Shown here: piece by piece, positions 1 through 8,497 of the stretch
How the letters are laid out: every line of letters starts with the position of its first letter
Position numbering within the stretch: position 1 is the stretch's first letter
DNA from: Amphibacillus sp052055485
Lineage (GTDB): Bacteria > Bacillota > Bacilli > Bacillales > Amphibacillaceae
Length of the DNA stretch: 64,000 nt
Reading direction: 5' to 3'
NCBI RefSeq assembly: GCF_052055485.1
Contig: NZ_CP197171.1
Span: 2,232,001 to 2,296,000, forward strand
The notes under the pieces: generated by a model
The model's input: the letters and a program-made list of their open reading frames with translations, nothing else
What the model was told of the DNA's origin: nothing
The model's database searches: none
Made by a program: the position numbers and the translations under genes

Positions 1-1730
1 GTTACTGCACTATAAGACTCTCTCAGCTTTAATTGCTTTAGAAAAGCTTCTTTTAAGGCTTTTCCTTCAGCATTTTCTAAATGATGAATTAAGTCATTTA
101 ATACTGCTTTTTTAGTAGAAGCTGTCTCAAGATAAATAAATAGTTCTGATTTAAAGCATTGTTCTATCAAAGAGATTTGTTTAGCAATCATTTCATTGGT
201 TTGCTTTTTATCTATCTGAAATTGCTTAATTCCTTTAAAAGCAGAAAGTTCGTGATTAATTTTTTTGATATCTTCTTCACTTAGGAAAACGCTTACATTT
301 ACGATTGGAATATTTAGAGAGAGATGCGGAACATTGATGGAAGAAATAATTAGCTCTATTTTGCTCAAATCTTGATCAGCAATCTCATAGTAACTGATTA
401 CCTTCTCTATATAAATTTTTGACCCTAACTCTCGCTCTAAGCGGTTTTTTAGCATTTGTGAACTTCCTAGTCCCGTCGCACAGATGACTAAGACACGGGC
501 TTTTTGCTCATTATAAAATCGTTCAACTGCGGCGGTTAAATGAATGGTGATATAAGCCCATTCGCTATCAGTCATTTGGTAAGCTTTAAATACTGGCATT
601 TTTGAAAAAAAGTTTATCGTTAGGTCAAAGAGGTCAGGATAATGGCTTTTTATTTCATCTAAGAGTGGGTTTTCAATACTCGTTTGGTTTTGCAATCTAA
701 GCAACAATGGCGTGAAATGCATCATTAAGCCATCAATCAAGATCATATCGTGTTCTAAATAGTAATCAGTTCTCTGATCAATTTCATTTAAAACGGTTAA
801 GAGTTGTTCTTTGATTTCAGCTTCACTATAATCAGTCTTTTGAAAAATTTTTTTTGAGGCAATCTTATTTCGTAAGTGCATCGCAATAAAGTCAGCCTCT
901 TCTGATGGGAATTTAATTTGCATGTTATTTTCAATACGTTGTAATATTTTTTTCGCTGTCTGGTACTCAAGAGAATTTATATCAATATTCATTGGCGATG
1001 ATAACTCAATTTCAAAACCAGATTGCATTCGCTTAATGGCTAATCCGATATGCAAGACGAGATTGTAAACAATGAAATCCGAAAGTTTTAAGTGTGATTC
1101 TCGACACTCATCTAAAACAATAATGACAATTTCTTCAATACTGATACCTTCCAGAAAACTAGCATACATCGAAAAGGCATATAAATTATCTTGTAACCGA
1201 TCCATAAAGAAATAATTCATAATAAAATGACGGATATTTCTCTCTTTTCCGATGGGAAACAGTCCTTTGTTGCTTTTACTTTTTAATTGCACTTCAAAAG
1301 GTTTGAGTAGTTTCTTAATTTCTACTAAATCATTAGAAATGGTCGAGCGAGAAACAAATAGTTCTGCTGCGATACGATCTACATAAACCTCACTTTGTTC
1401 AAAAAACAAGCGATTTAAAATGTAGTATTGACGATCCTTAGCTTCTTGAATGGTGGTTATATCCTTTAGAACAGGCTGACTTTGAATGGTCTTTAAATAA
1501 AAATGATCAAATGGCTTCTGCTTCTGAATCGTTAATTGGTAGCCACAATTTTGTTTGGCTGTAATATCAGCTAAATTTGCTCTTTCCAATTCACTTTTTA
1601 GCATGTGAAGATATTTTCGGGCTGTTTTATTGGAAATATCTAATTTTGCAGCAATCTCTTGGCTTGTCAAATAAGTATATCTATGGTCATATAATAGCCT
1701 GAGAATTTGTGTTTCTCGTTTACTCAACAT
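1..1730 (-). CDS. PTS-regulated transcriptional activator, BglG/LicR/MtlR type (partial)
   Basis: Cut by the left window edge; about 576 residues are visible from the ATG at 1730. That ATG is preceded by AGAGG about 10 nt upstream. I translated the region by hand. It has an N-terminal helix-turn-helix segment (residues about 1-75, including ...LTSQEIAAKLDISNKT), a second HTH (about 85-150, VDRIAAELFVSRSTIS), two PTS regulation domains with the expected conserved histidines (about 170-400), an EIIB-like domain with VICATGLGSS (Cys about 417), and the start of an EIIA-like domain. In this family the PRD and EII domains are phosphorylated by HPr and EII proteins and switch DNA binding. It lies 21 nt downstream of the EIIB gene on the same strand, so the two are probably co-transcribed. 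The sugar controlled cannot be told from the window. Confidence 0.88.
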   Translation of the reverse strand, partial: MLSKRETQILRLLYDHRYTYLTSQEIAAKLDISNKTARKYLHMLKSELERANLADITAKQNCGYQLTIQKQKPFDHFYLKTIQSQPVLKDITTIQEAKDRQYYILNRLFFEQSEVYVDRIAAELFVSRSTISNDLVEIKKLLKPFEVQLKSKSNKGLFPIGKERNIRHFIMNYFFMDRLQDNLYAFSMYASFLEGISIEEIVIIVLDECRESHLKLSDFIVYNLVLHIGLAIKRMQSGFEIELSSPMNIDINSLEYQTAKKILQRIENNMQIKFPSEEADFIAMHLRNKIASKKIFQKTDYSEAEIKEQLLTVLNEIDQRTDYYLEHDMILIDGLMMHFTPLLLRLQNQTSIENPLLDEIKSHYPDLFDLTINFFSKMPVFKAYQMTDSEWAYITIHLTAAVERFYNEQKARVLVICATGLGSSQMLKNRLERELGSKIYIEKVISYYEIADQDLSKIELIISSINVPHLSLNIPIVNVSVFLSEEDIKKINHELSAFKGIKQFQIDKKQTNEMIAKQISLIEQCFKSELFIYLETASTKKAVLNDLIHHLENAEGKALKEAFLKQLKLRESYSAV

Positions 1731-1751
1731 TGCATATCAACCTCTATTATG

Positions 1752-2066
1752 TTAAATATTTTCTTTAACGAGATTTGCTAACTTTTCAATTCCCATTGGA
1801 ATGGGAACATAGGCTTGTGGTGGGATACTAACAATCGGTTTATTCGTTTTTTTAGCTGCTTTAGCTAAACTATCAAAGTACATTTTGGTTTGTGGACTAA
1901 CCAAGTATAAGTCATATTCATCTTTGGCAATAGCCGTAGTTCCTTGACTTTGAGAAGTTGCATTTAATTCGATGTCTTCACCATTATCGCGAAACATTTC
2001 TGTTGTCTTTTTTGCAATGACAGATGATGACATGCCACCCGCACAAATAATCAGAGCTCTTTTCAT
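1752..2066 (-). CDS. PTS EIIB component, lactose/cellobiose family
   Basis: A 104-residue protein of the usual length for a stand-alone EIIB of the lactose/cellobiose (chitobiose) PTS family. The phosphoryl-accepting cysteine is Cys8 in the loop IICAGGMSSS, a hallmark of this family. It would take phosphate from a cognate EIIA and pass it to the sugar bound by EIIC, at the inner face of the membrane. A good AAGGAGG sits just upstream of the ATG. The PRD-type activator follows 21 nt downstream. No EIIC or EIIA is visible; they may lie beyond the left edge. The substrate is unknown. Confidence 0.9.
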   Translation of the reverse strand: MKRALIICAGGMSSSVIAKKTTEMFRDNGEDIELNATSQSQGTTAIAKDEYDLYLVSPQTKMYFDSLAKAAKKTNKPIVSIPPQAYVPIPMGIEKLANLVKENI

Positions 2067-2372
2067 GATAAATTCCTCCTTGTATATTATGTTTAAGCCT
2101 AATAATTAATAGATTTTAGGCATCCACTTGTACCTTGAAAATTAAATAATAATCGTTAGTTACTTTATTCATTACTGGAGGGCGCAGCTTCGTAATGAGC
2201 GTATGCTCTCCTCGAAATTCTCACCGCTAGTGGCGATGACTTTTTAAAGCAAGCAAATGCTTGGGGACATACTCATTCTTTTGACCCTTTTTGATTAAAT
2301 AGTTCCTCTTAGATGAGCTTCTCTTAAAGATAATTTTCTGATAGTGTGATGACTTTTTCACCTCCCTTTTTA

Positions 2373-2703
2373 TCACAGTGTAACTGGCTGATTGACAAAA
2401 ACACCACGTCCTGGGGCCGGGACTCAGAATAAACAAAACACTTATTCTTGCACTATCAAAGCAATAAAGGATTTTATTGGCGATAATCTAAGTCAAACGA
2501 TGGTATTCGTCAGAAAGACTTGTCAATAAGCTAAGTTTTTCTAACATTATAAATACTAAAGTAGCCATACTTAGTGTGATTATTCGTTTCACCGACGACA
2601 TTTGCAGTTACTCGTCCCACTGAAAAGATTTGCCGTATTGTCGGCACTAGCACTTCCTATGCGTTGAAGAAAACCTCCACTGAACGAAGTTCCACTTTAT
2701 ATT
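2373..2703 (+). repeat. Dispersed intergenic repeat, copy A
   Basis: About 330 bp that align by eye with 3926-4218 (copy B): the same order of blocks, including GACAAAAACACCA, CTCAGAATAA followed by CACTTATTC, AAGATTTTATTGG, TAAGTCAAACGATGG, AGAAAGACTTG, AGTGTGATTA and CAGTTACTCGTCCCA. The CAGAATAA/CTTATTC pair forms a hairpin that recurs in the other family members. The internal block can be read in a frame related between A and B (IKDFIGD..LSQTM.F.RKT), which may be a decayed coding remnant. No ends with terminal inverted repeats were recognised. Confidence 0.7.
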
Positions 2704-2810
2704 ACAATCATATTAGACGGCGCTTACATTATGAATGCAATAAACTTCCCTTATAATGTGGCATATTTTTAGAACATTCATTTTAATTCTTAGCTAATCT
2801 GTCAAGTGTG

Positions 2811-2875
2811 CTGCGGTTACTCGCTCCACCGAAAAGATTTGGGACTGCGGTTACTCGTCCCACCGAAAAGATTTG
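2811..2875. repeat. 34-bp tandem duplication within repeat-family sequence
   Basis: Two consecutive 34-bp units, each starting CTGCGGTTACTCG and carrying CCACCGAAAAGATTTG, differ at only a few positions. The same words (GTTACTCGTCCCA) occur in dispersed repeat copies A and B, so this looks like a local expansion of one piece of that family. Confidence 0.7.
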
Positions 2876-3094
2876 TGCGTCGAAAACCATCCACTGATTG
2901 AAGTTTCGCTTTATGCCATCCCAATATTGAAGCTGTTTCTATGAAAGGATTTAGTAAATAGTTTTTTGATAATGACAAAGCAAGAAGTCGTTGGATAAGT
3001 TATTGACAAGCTATGGGAAAACTTGTACCTTTTAATTTTACATGATATTATTAGAAAAATAATCAAAAAAGAAATGGGGTAAAATGCAATTTTT

Positions 3095-3775
3095 ATGATA
3101 CCAATTAACCCTAAGTCTAATGGCTTAACTCGTGATGTTGTTTATGATCAAGTAAAAAAAAGAATTATAGATTTAGAATTAAAACCTAAAACTAAAATCT
3201 CTGAAACAGAGATTGCCAAAGAGTTAAATGTAAGTCGTACACCTGTGAGAGAGGCTTTTTTAATGCTTGCTCAAGAGGACTTGATTGGAATTTACCCACA
3301 AAAGGGGACCATTATCTCTGAAATTGATCTTGACCTTGTTGAGGAAGGACGCTTTGTTAGGGAAAATATCGAACGAGCTATTATTAAACAAGCCTGTAGC
3401 ATGTTAAATGACGAACAACTATTTAGATTAGAATCCAATATGGCCATGCAAAAATTATGTTTGGAAAAAGGATCGTATCAACGTTTATTCGAACTGGATG
3501 AAGAATTTCATTTTTTACTATTTGAAGGCTGTAATAAGTTACGAACATGGAATATGGTTCGCCAAATGAATAGTCATTTTGATCGTTTGCGTGTACTTCG
3601 TTTAGCTTTAAATCTTGATTGGGAAGTAGTTGTTAATCAGCATGAAGAGTTACTCCAATACATTGAGCAACAAGAGAAGCAAAAGGCAGAGGATTTAATG
3701 GCTAAACATTTAAATTTAGTTAACTACGAAAAAGAAGATTTAAAGAAACAATACCCCGATTATTTCAAGAAGTAG
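3095..3775 (+). CDS. uxuR: GntR/FadR-family regulator, probable UxuR of the uronate regulon
   Basis: 226 residues. The N-terminal winged helix-turn-helix (about 10-78) has the GntR signature ETEIAKELNVSRTPVREA. The rest (about 85-215) is an all-helical FCD effector domain with an ExxHxxL-type region (DEEFHFLLFEG) and a late His (NQHEELLQ), as in FadR-subfamily proteins whose ligands are often sugar acids. The gene stands alone just upstream of the alpha-glucuronidase/ABC/uronate genes. Two nearly identical palindromes in the aguA and aguE promoters (4292-4313, 6879-6898) are its likely operators. The start ATG has only a weak upstream GGGG. The uxuR assignment rests on context and family; the uronate effector is inference. 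Confidence 0.8.
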   Translation: MIPINPKSNGLTRDVVYDQVKKRIIDLELKPKTKISETEIAKELNVSRTPVREAFLMLAQEDLIGIYPQKGTIISEIDLDLVEEGRFVRENIERAIIKQACSMLNDEQLFRLESNMAMQKLCLEKGSYQRLFELDEEFHFLLFEGCNKLRTWNMVRQMNSHFDRLRVLRLALNLDWEVVVNQHEELLQYIEQQEKQKAEDLMAKHLNLVNYEKEDLKKQYPDYFKK

Positions 3776-3806
3776 TTATCATTGCTAATGCGGTCCATTT
3801 AATAAT

Positions 3807-3832
3807 GCTTACTTTATAGGTAGGCTTTTTTT
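3807..3832 (+). terminator. Terminator after the GntR gene
   Basis: GCTTAC pairs with GTAGGC across a 7-nt loop (one G-U pair) and is followed by seven Ts. It lies 32 nt after the GntR stop codon. The stem is short, so it may act with the longer hairpin at 3857-3907. Confidence 0.55.
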
Positions 3833-3856
3833 ATGCTGGAAAATAATTTTTAATTA

Positions 3857-3907
3857 AACGTCAGATAATCATACCTGTTTATTAGTTATTGATTATTTGA
3901 CGTTTTT
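3857..3907 (+). terminator. Long hairpin, likely second terminator
   Basis: AACGTCAGATAATCA (3857-3871) pairs with TGATTATTTGACGTT (3890-3904), 15 bp with one G-U, followed by a short T run. It is placed 80 nt after the GntR gene, behind a weaker terminator. Confidence 0.6.
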
Positions 3908-3925
3908 CAATCTGTCAATAGCGTT

Positions 3926-4218
3926 TTATCGCAGTGTAACTAGTTAGCCGACAAAAACACCATGTCCTGGGACTGGGGCTCAGAATAAGTTAGACACTTA
4001 TTCTTTCACGATCAAAGAAATAAAAGATTTTATTGGTGATCGTCTAAGTCAAACGATGGCTTTCGCCAGAAAGACTTGCTGATAAGCCAAGTTTTTTTCG
4101 AAGCTTGCTTTAGTGTGATTACTTGCCCCACTGAAGATATTTGCAGTTACTCGTCCCATCGTGCAAGGCTTACATCCTGCAGGCCTGGCTTCCACTGATT
4201 GAAGTTTTGTTTTATGGC
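3926..4218 (+). repeat. Dispersed intergenic repeat, copy B
   Basis: About 290 bp matching copy A (2373-2703) in the same orientation and block order, so the GntR gene is flanked by direct copies. Shared words include GACAAAAACACCA, GGGGCTCAGAATAA, AAGATTTTATTGG, TAAGTCAAACGATGG and GCAGTTACTCGTCCCA. Divergence is scattered substitutions and small indels, so this is an old duplication. Confidence 0.7.
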
Positions 4219-4259
4219 TGTACTTGATTAAATGACAAGTGACTTTTTAGTTAAGTATG

Positions 4260-4288
4260 TTGAAAAAAAATAGTTAACCCGATATAAT
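4260..4288 (+). promoter_or_regulatory. Sigma-A promoter of aguA
   Basis: -35 TTGAAA at 4260-4265, a 17-nt spacer and -10 TATAAT at 4283-4288. The palindromic operator begins 4 nt after the -10 box. The predicted leader to the aguA start is about 270 nt. The same geometry recurs at the aguE promoter. Confidence 0.8.
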
Positions 4289-4291
4289 TAT

Positions 4292-4313
4292 GTTTATTAG
4301 TATACTAGTAAAC
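4292..4313. promoter_or_regulatory. Palindromic operator in the aguA promoter (probable UxuR site)
   Basis: A 22-bp dyad centred between 4302 and 4303. Its core is TAGTATACTA, with only one mismatched pair (T4297/G4308). It covers the expected transcription start, so a bound protein would block RNA polymerase. The core is identical to that of the palindrome at 6879-6898. The adjacent GntR-family regulator is the obvious candidate ligand. Confidence 0.75.
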
Positions 4314-4563
4314 AAAAAAGAGTAGTTGTGAAGTTTTGAATTTCTTGTTTCTTTCATCTCTGTCTGTAGGTGATAGGTTATTAGGCAAGTGCATACACGA
4401 ATAAAATAATCTATTCATAAGAGATGCATAGAAAGGTAGATGTCTATAAAAATAATAAAAGAAAACAGATAAGAATTAATGTTATATTTTTCTATTTTGA
4501 CATCAATTTAAATTATGATTGAGTTTGAAGTTTACATACTAAATTTTTAGGAGGAAATGGGAC

Positions 4564-6645
4564 ATGATAGATCAAAGTAAAAATAGAACAGTTAAGACAG
4601 AGGAATTACCAAGTTACCAAGCTTGGCTACAGTACAAGCAGATTACTGATGATAGACTACATGCTATCTATAAAAAATGGTTAACAGCTATTAATGTTGT
4701 GACGAGTTCAGTGATTGTTGATTCAGCAGTTAGCGAGCTATTACTCGGTGTAGAATCAATGCTTGGTTATAAACCGGTAATAGCAGAATCAGCTGAAGAA
4801 GCTACGGTTGTTTTGGGAACGGTTGCAGATATAGGCGTTCATTATGATGAAGCTTTTTCGGATTTAGGTGAAGATGGTTTTGAAATTAAGGTTAGTCGTA
4901 ATAAGAGTGGTAAGAAACAAATTTTTCTAGCTGGTCAGTTAGACCAAGGTGTTTTATATGCAGTATTTAATTTGCTTCGTTCATTGCAGATGCATCGTTC
5001 AATTGATCAGTTAGCTACGATTGAAACACCAAAAAATCAATTGCGTATGATTAATCAATGGGATAATATTGATGGGACAATTGAGCGAGGATATGCAGGG
5101 AAGTCAATCTTTTACCAAGAAAATGAGTTCCGAGCAGAAGAACGAATAAGAGACTATGCCCGTTTACTCGCATCTGTTGGAATCAATGCTATTTCAATTA
5201 ATAATGTTAATGTTTGGGATACTGAAACAAATTTAATTACACCAAAGTACTTACCACAAGTACGTCGAGTGAGTGACATTTTTAATGCTTATGGTATTTC
5301 ATTGTTCCTTAGTATTAACTACGCGAGTCCAATTACGATTGGAGTGCTTGATACGGCTGATCCTTTAGACCAGCGAGTGAAAGATTGGTGGAAAGAAAAG
5401 GCTACGGAAATTTACGAATACATTCCAAATTTTGGTGGTTTTGTAGTTAAAGCTGATTCAGAGGGGAGACCGGGTCCCTTTAGTTATAATCGTGATCATG
5501 CTGATGGTGCGAATATGCTGGCTGAAGCTTTAGAACCTTATAATGGGATTGTTGTTTGGCGCTGTTTTGTTTATAATCACCGGCAAGATTGGCGTGACCG
5601 GAACACAGATCGTGCTCGAGCTGCTTATGATCATTTTAAGCCAATCGATGGTAAATTTATGGATAATGTTATTTTACAAATAAAAAATGGCCCAATGGAT
5701 TTTCAGGTTCGTGAGCCCATTTCTCCATTAATTGGTGCCTTACAGAAAACAAATTATATGCTGGAATTGCAGATCACTCAAGAATATACAGGTCAACAGA
5801 TTGATTTATGCTATTTAATTCCACAATGGAAAGAAATTTTAAAATTTGACACACATGCTGAAGGTGAAGGGACGGAAATTAAAGATATTGCAAATGGTTA
5901 TACGTTCGGTAATAAGCTTGGCGGTATAGCAGCAGTATCTAATATTGGAGACAACCCTAATTGGACTGGGCATGCATTAGCTCAAGCTAACTTATATGGA
6001 TATGGTCGCTTAACTTGGGATCCTACTTTAAGCACTGAAGAAATTACGTGCGAATGGTTGAACTTAACTTTTGGTCATGAGTCAGATGTTATTGATATAA
6101 TTGAGGAAATTTTATTAAAATCTTGGCCTGCTTACGAGAACTATACATCTCCCCTCGGAATTGGCTGGATGGTTAATCCGAATCATCATTATGGTCCAAA
6201 CGTAGATGGTTATGAATATTCAAAATGGGGAACTTATCATTTTGCGGATCGTGATGGTATTGGTGTTGATCGAACAATTGAAACAGGAACCGGTTATGCT
6301 GGCCAATATTTCTCACCAAATGCTGAGATTTACAATGATTTAAATAAATGTCCAGATGATCTATTGTTGTTTTTCCATCATGTTCCATATTCACATGTTC
6401 TTCAATCAGGGAAAACTGTTATTCAGCATATCTACGATACTCATTTCCAAGGAGTCGAAGAGGTGAAAGAGTTTATTGATAAATGGGCTCAACTTGAAGG
6501 CAAAATGGATCAAGTCATTTTTGCTAATGTGCAAGAACGATTACAGCTCCAATTAGAGAATGCAATAGAATGGCGCGATCAAGTCAATACGTATTTCTTT
6601 CGTAAATCAGGTATTGATGATCAGCATAACCGGATGATTTATTAA
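4564..6645 (+). CDS. aguA: Alpha-glucuronidase, glycoside hydrolase family 67
   Basis: 693 residues, full family length. GH67 enzymes release (4-O-methyl-)glucuronic acid from the non-reducing end of aldouronic acids derived from glucuronoxylan, inside the cell. The catalytic residues are visible and spaced exactly as in characterised GH67 enzymes: general acid Glu300 (KADSEGRPGP), and Asp379 (KNGPMDFQVREP) with Glu407 (LQITQEYTG), 79 and 28 residues apart. There is no signal peptide, consistent with cytoplasmic action on imported oligomers. A strong GGAGG precedes the ATG. It has its own promoter and operator and ends at a strong terminator, so it is a single-gene unit upstream of the importer genes. 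Confidence 0.96.
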   Translation: MIDQSKNRTVKTEELPSYQAWLQYKQITDDRLHAIYKKWLTAINVVTSSVIVDSAVSELLLGVESMLGYKPVIAESAEEATVVLGTVADIGVHYDEAFSDLGEDGFEIKVSRNKSGKKQIFLAGQLDQGVLYAVFNLLRSLQMHRSIDQLATIETPKNQLRMINQWDNIDGTIERGYAGKSIFYQENEFRAEERIRDYARLLASVGINAISINNVNVWDTETNLITPKYLPQVRRVSDIFNAYGISLFLSINYASPITIGVLDTADPLDQRVKDWWKEKATEIYEYIPNFGGFVVKADSEGRPGPFSYNRDHADGANMLAEALEPYNGIVVWRCFVYNHRQDWRDRNTDRARAAYDHFKPIDGKFMDNVILQIKNGPMDFQVREPISPLIGALQKTNYMLELQITQEYTGQQIDLCYLIPQWKEILKFDTHAEGEGTEIKDIANGYTFGNKLGGIAAVSNIGDNPNWTGHALAQANLYGYGRLTWDPTLSTEEITCEWLNLTFGHESDVIDIIEEILLKSWPAYENYTSPLGIGWMVNPNHHYGPNVDGYEYSKWGTYHFADRDGIGVDRTIETGTGYAGQYFSPNAEIYNDLNKCPDDLLLFFHHVPYSHVLQSGKTVIQHIYDTHFQGVEEVKEFIDKWAQLEGKMDQVIFANVQERLQLQLENAIEWRDQVNTYFFRKSGIDDQHNRMIY

Positions 6646-6671
6646 CAAAGAGTGAGTGATACTCATCATTA

Positions 6672-6718
6672 AAAAGACCCATCGGAAGAAGATTTTATTT
6701 TCCTCGATGGGTCTTTTA
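6672..6718 (+). terminator. Rho-independent terminator of aguA
   Basis: A perfect 13-bp stem, AAAAGACCCATCG (6672-6684) with CGATGGGTCTTTT (from 6705), ends in the T run. It begins 27 nt after the aguA stop. Confidence 0.9.
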
Positions 6719-6851
6719 AATAATATTTCTAATCTTTAGAAAATGAGATTTCCTTTAAATAATAGCTGCCAATTGTATTAGCGCCGCTGTGTATCGGCAG
6801 TAACTACCAAATACAATAGATTTAGAAGATATAAAAAAATATTGAAATCTA

Positions 6852-6880
6852 TTGAAATAGAAAAGAGGATTATATATAAT
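6852..6880 (+). promoter_or_regulatory. Sigma-A promoter of the aguEFG operon
   Basis: -35 TTGAAA at 6852-6857, a 17-nt spacer and -10 TATAAT at 6875-6880. The palindromic operator overlaps the end of the -10 box. The hexamers and spacing are identical to those of the aguA promoter. The leader to aguE is about 205 nt. Confidence 0.8.
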
Positions 6881-6898
6881 AACTAGTATACTAGTTAT
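6879..6898. promoter_or_regulatory. Palindromic operator in the aguE promoter (probable UxuR site)
   Basis: A perfect 20-bp palindrome, ATAACTAGTATACTAGTTAT. It shares the core CTAGTATACTAG with the aguA operator, allowing one mismatch, and sits at the same place relative to the -10 box. Confidence 0.78.
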
Positions 6899-6984
6899 AC
6901 TAAAAAACTAAAAAGAACAACCGATTTACTTTTTCGGTTATTGGAAATAGAGGAGGTGTCTTTAACGAGCTATTTATCAGCTTA

Positions 6985-7000
6985 ATGTAAGCGTTATGAT
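6985..7000. promoter_or_regulatory. cre-like site in the aguE leader
   Basis: ATGTAAGCGTTATGAT matches the CcpA-site pattern WTGNAARCGNWWWCAW at all but one position. It lies about 100 nt downstream of the aguE promoter and would act as a roadblock if CcpA binds here. Confidence 0.6.
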
Positions 7001-7054
7001 TCTAAATGGTTAATGACTCAAACAAGCAGATAAGTTGAAGTAAGCATTTTTATG

Positions 7055-7070
7055 TAGTAAGCGCTTTTAA
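7055..7070. promoter_or_regulatory. Second cre-like site in the aguE leader
   Basis: TAGTAAGCGCTTTTAA matches the central AARCG core and the flanking A/T pattern of cre with two mismatches. It lies 24 nt before the aguE start and 70 nt after the first cre-like site. Confidence 0.5.
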
Positions 7071-7093
7071 GAAGATTATTTGGAGGTAAGATA

Positions 7094-8425
7094 ATGAAAA
7101 ATAAAAAATGGATATTTACCATATTGATTGTATTTTCGTTAGTTATAGTTGGTTGCCAGCAAGGGGCTAATGAAGAAGAAAACGGTGATGAAAATGGGAA
7201 TGACTCAAATGAAGTTGCAAATGATGTGACGACCTTGAGTGTGCTGCACAGCTTTACAGGTCAGCAACCGGAAGCTGCGGTTATTGAACCGGCTTTTGAC
7301 CAGTTTGTTGAAGAACATGATGATGTTGAATTAAGCATTGAAACAGCTGGTGGAAACGATATTGAACAAGTGTTACGTGTACAAACATCAGCTGATGATG
7401 CCCCAGATGTATTTACTCACTGGGGAATGAGGAGAGTTGAGGATTATATTACCAATGGTGATATTCCAGACATTTCAGAACTCATCGAATCCGAACCTGA
7501 ATTTGAAGAACTGTTTCGTGAGGGTTCTTTTGATGCCGTTACTTACCAAGATGGAATATATGGCTTACCATTTTTAGGTTATACTTATGCATTCGTAGTA
7601 AATACGGAATTGTTTGAGGAATATGACGTTGAAATCCCAACTAACTATGACGAATTGCTTGATGCCGTTATTACTTTTGAAGAAAATGGCTTAAGTCCGT
7701 TTGCAGCAAACAATCACAGTGCTCGGTATATGCTGCTAAATCTTTTTTCACAGAAAAAAACATCTGACGAGATGATTGATCATGCGACAGCTGAGACTCC
7801 ATTTGCCGATGAGTTAGAGAGTGCTGCAGAAAAAGTTCAGGAATTAGCTTCGGCGGGGGCTTACCCAGATGGTTATTTAAATTTAGAAACAGGGCAAGCT
7901 GTTGAAATTTTCAATGCTGAACAAGCACCAATGCTCTATGTGCAAAATTGGGCACTGGGTAATCTAGATAGTGAACAAGCAGAAAAATATGAAGTCGTCC
8001 CATTTCCATTAGGCGATGATGATTCAGTACGAACAACCATTTCTGGAAATGGAACATTTATTTATATGAGTGATGATGCATATCAAGATCCAGAGAAGCG
8101 TGAGAAGGCATGGGAGCTAATGAAGTGGATTGCAGGTGCAGAGGTTGGAACTGAAATTATAGAAGAAGTTGGTAGTATACCGGCAATAGAAGCTGATTAT
8201 GATGAATCTAAAATTAGTAAAATGCTAGCTGGAACATTAAATGATCTCGAAATGGCCGATAATGTAATTCCATCATATGATGAGGAGCTATTCGCATCAG
8301 AGGTCGAAAATGATTACTGGAATTTTACAGATTCCTTATTATTAGGTGATATAACACCTGAACAGTATGTTGAAGAAATGAATGCGCTTATCGAAGAATA
8401 TCCAAATATGCAATTCGCTGAGTAG
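7094..8425 (+). CDS. aguE: Aldouronate ABC importer, solute-binding lipoprotein
   Basis: 443 residues. A lipoprotein signal peptide with lipobox VIVGC puts the lipidated cysteine at position 21; an acidic Glu/Asp/Asn linker follows, then a family-1 extracellular solute-binding fold (LSVLHSFTGQQPEA..., GLPFLGYTYAFVVNTELFEEY). It would be anchored outside the membrane and feed oligosaccharides to the two permeases encoded next. The position directly after a GH67 gene and before the glucuronate catabolic genes matches the aguEFG layout of Geobacillus, whose substrate is aldotetraouronic acid. That substrate is inferred from context. GGAGG precedes the ATG. No ATP-binding subunit is encoded here; such importers commonly share an MsmX-type ATPase. 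Confidence 0.88.
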   Translation: MKNKKWIFTILIVFSLVIVGCQQGANEEENGDENGNDSNEVANDVTTLSVLHSFTGQQPEAAVIEPAFDQFVEEHDDVELSIETAGGNDIEQVLRVQTSADDAPDVFTHWGMRRVEDYITNGDIPDISELIESEPEFEELFREGSFDAVTYQDGIYGLPFLGYTYAFVVNTELFEEYDVEIPTNYDELLDAVITFEENGLSPFAANNHSARYMLLNLFSQKKTSDEMIDHATAETPFADELESAAEKVQELASAGAYPDGYLNLETGQAVEIFNAEQAPMLYVQNWALGNLDSEQAEKYEVVPFPLGDDDSVRTTISGNGTFIYMSDDAYQDPEKREKAWELMKWIAGAEVGTEIIEEVGSIPAIEADYDESKISKMLAGTLNDLEMADNVIPSYDEELFASEVENDYWNFTDSLLLGDITPEQYVEEMNALIEEYPNMQFAE

Positions 8426-8438
8426 GTCTATGATTGAT

Positions 8439-8472
8439 AGGTTAGGAAGTGGCAAGTTGGACTTCCTAACCT
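8439..8472 (+). promoter_or_regulatory. Intercistronic stem-loop between aguE and aguF
   Basis: A perfect 12-bp stem, AGGTTAGGAAGT with ACTTCCTAACCT, has a 10-nt loop and no following T run. It starts 14 nt after the aguE stop. In binding-protein operons such hairpins stabilise the upstream mRNA or partly attenuate, which raises binding protein over permease. That role here is inference. Confidence 0.7.
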
Positions 8473-8497
8473 CAATGTGCACAGAGGAGGAAGCAAG

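Larger units (their letters stand above)
2067..3094. other. 1-kb intergenic region without a supported gene
   Basis: Between the EIIB gene and the GntR gene, which point away from each other. I see no credible coding region; the only longer open frame (2227-2436, minus) lies over repeat sequence. The region holds one copy of a dispersed repeat (2373-2703), a 34-bp tandem duplication (2811-2875), and a possible sigma-A promoter for the GntR gene: TTGACA at 3003-3008, a 17-nt spacer and a weak -10 TACCTT at 3026-3031. Confidence 0.6.

Noticed and set aside
2227..2436. Open frame of 69 codons on the minus strand
   Set aside because: It overlaps dispersed repeat copy A and lacks a ribosome site; composition is not protein-like.
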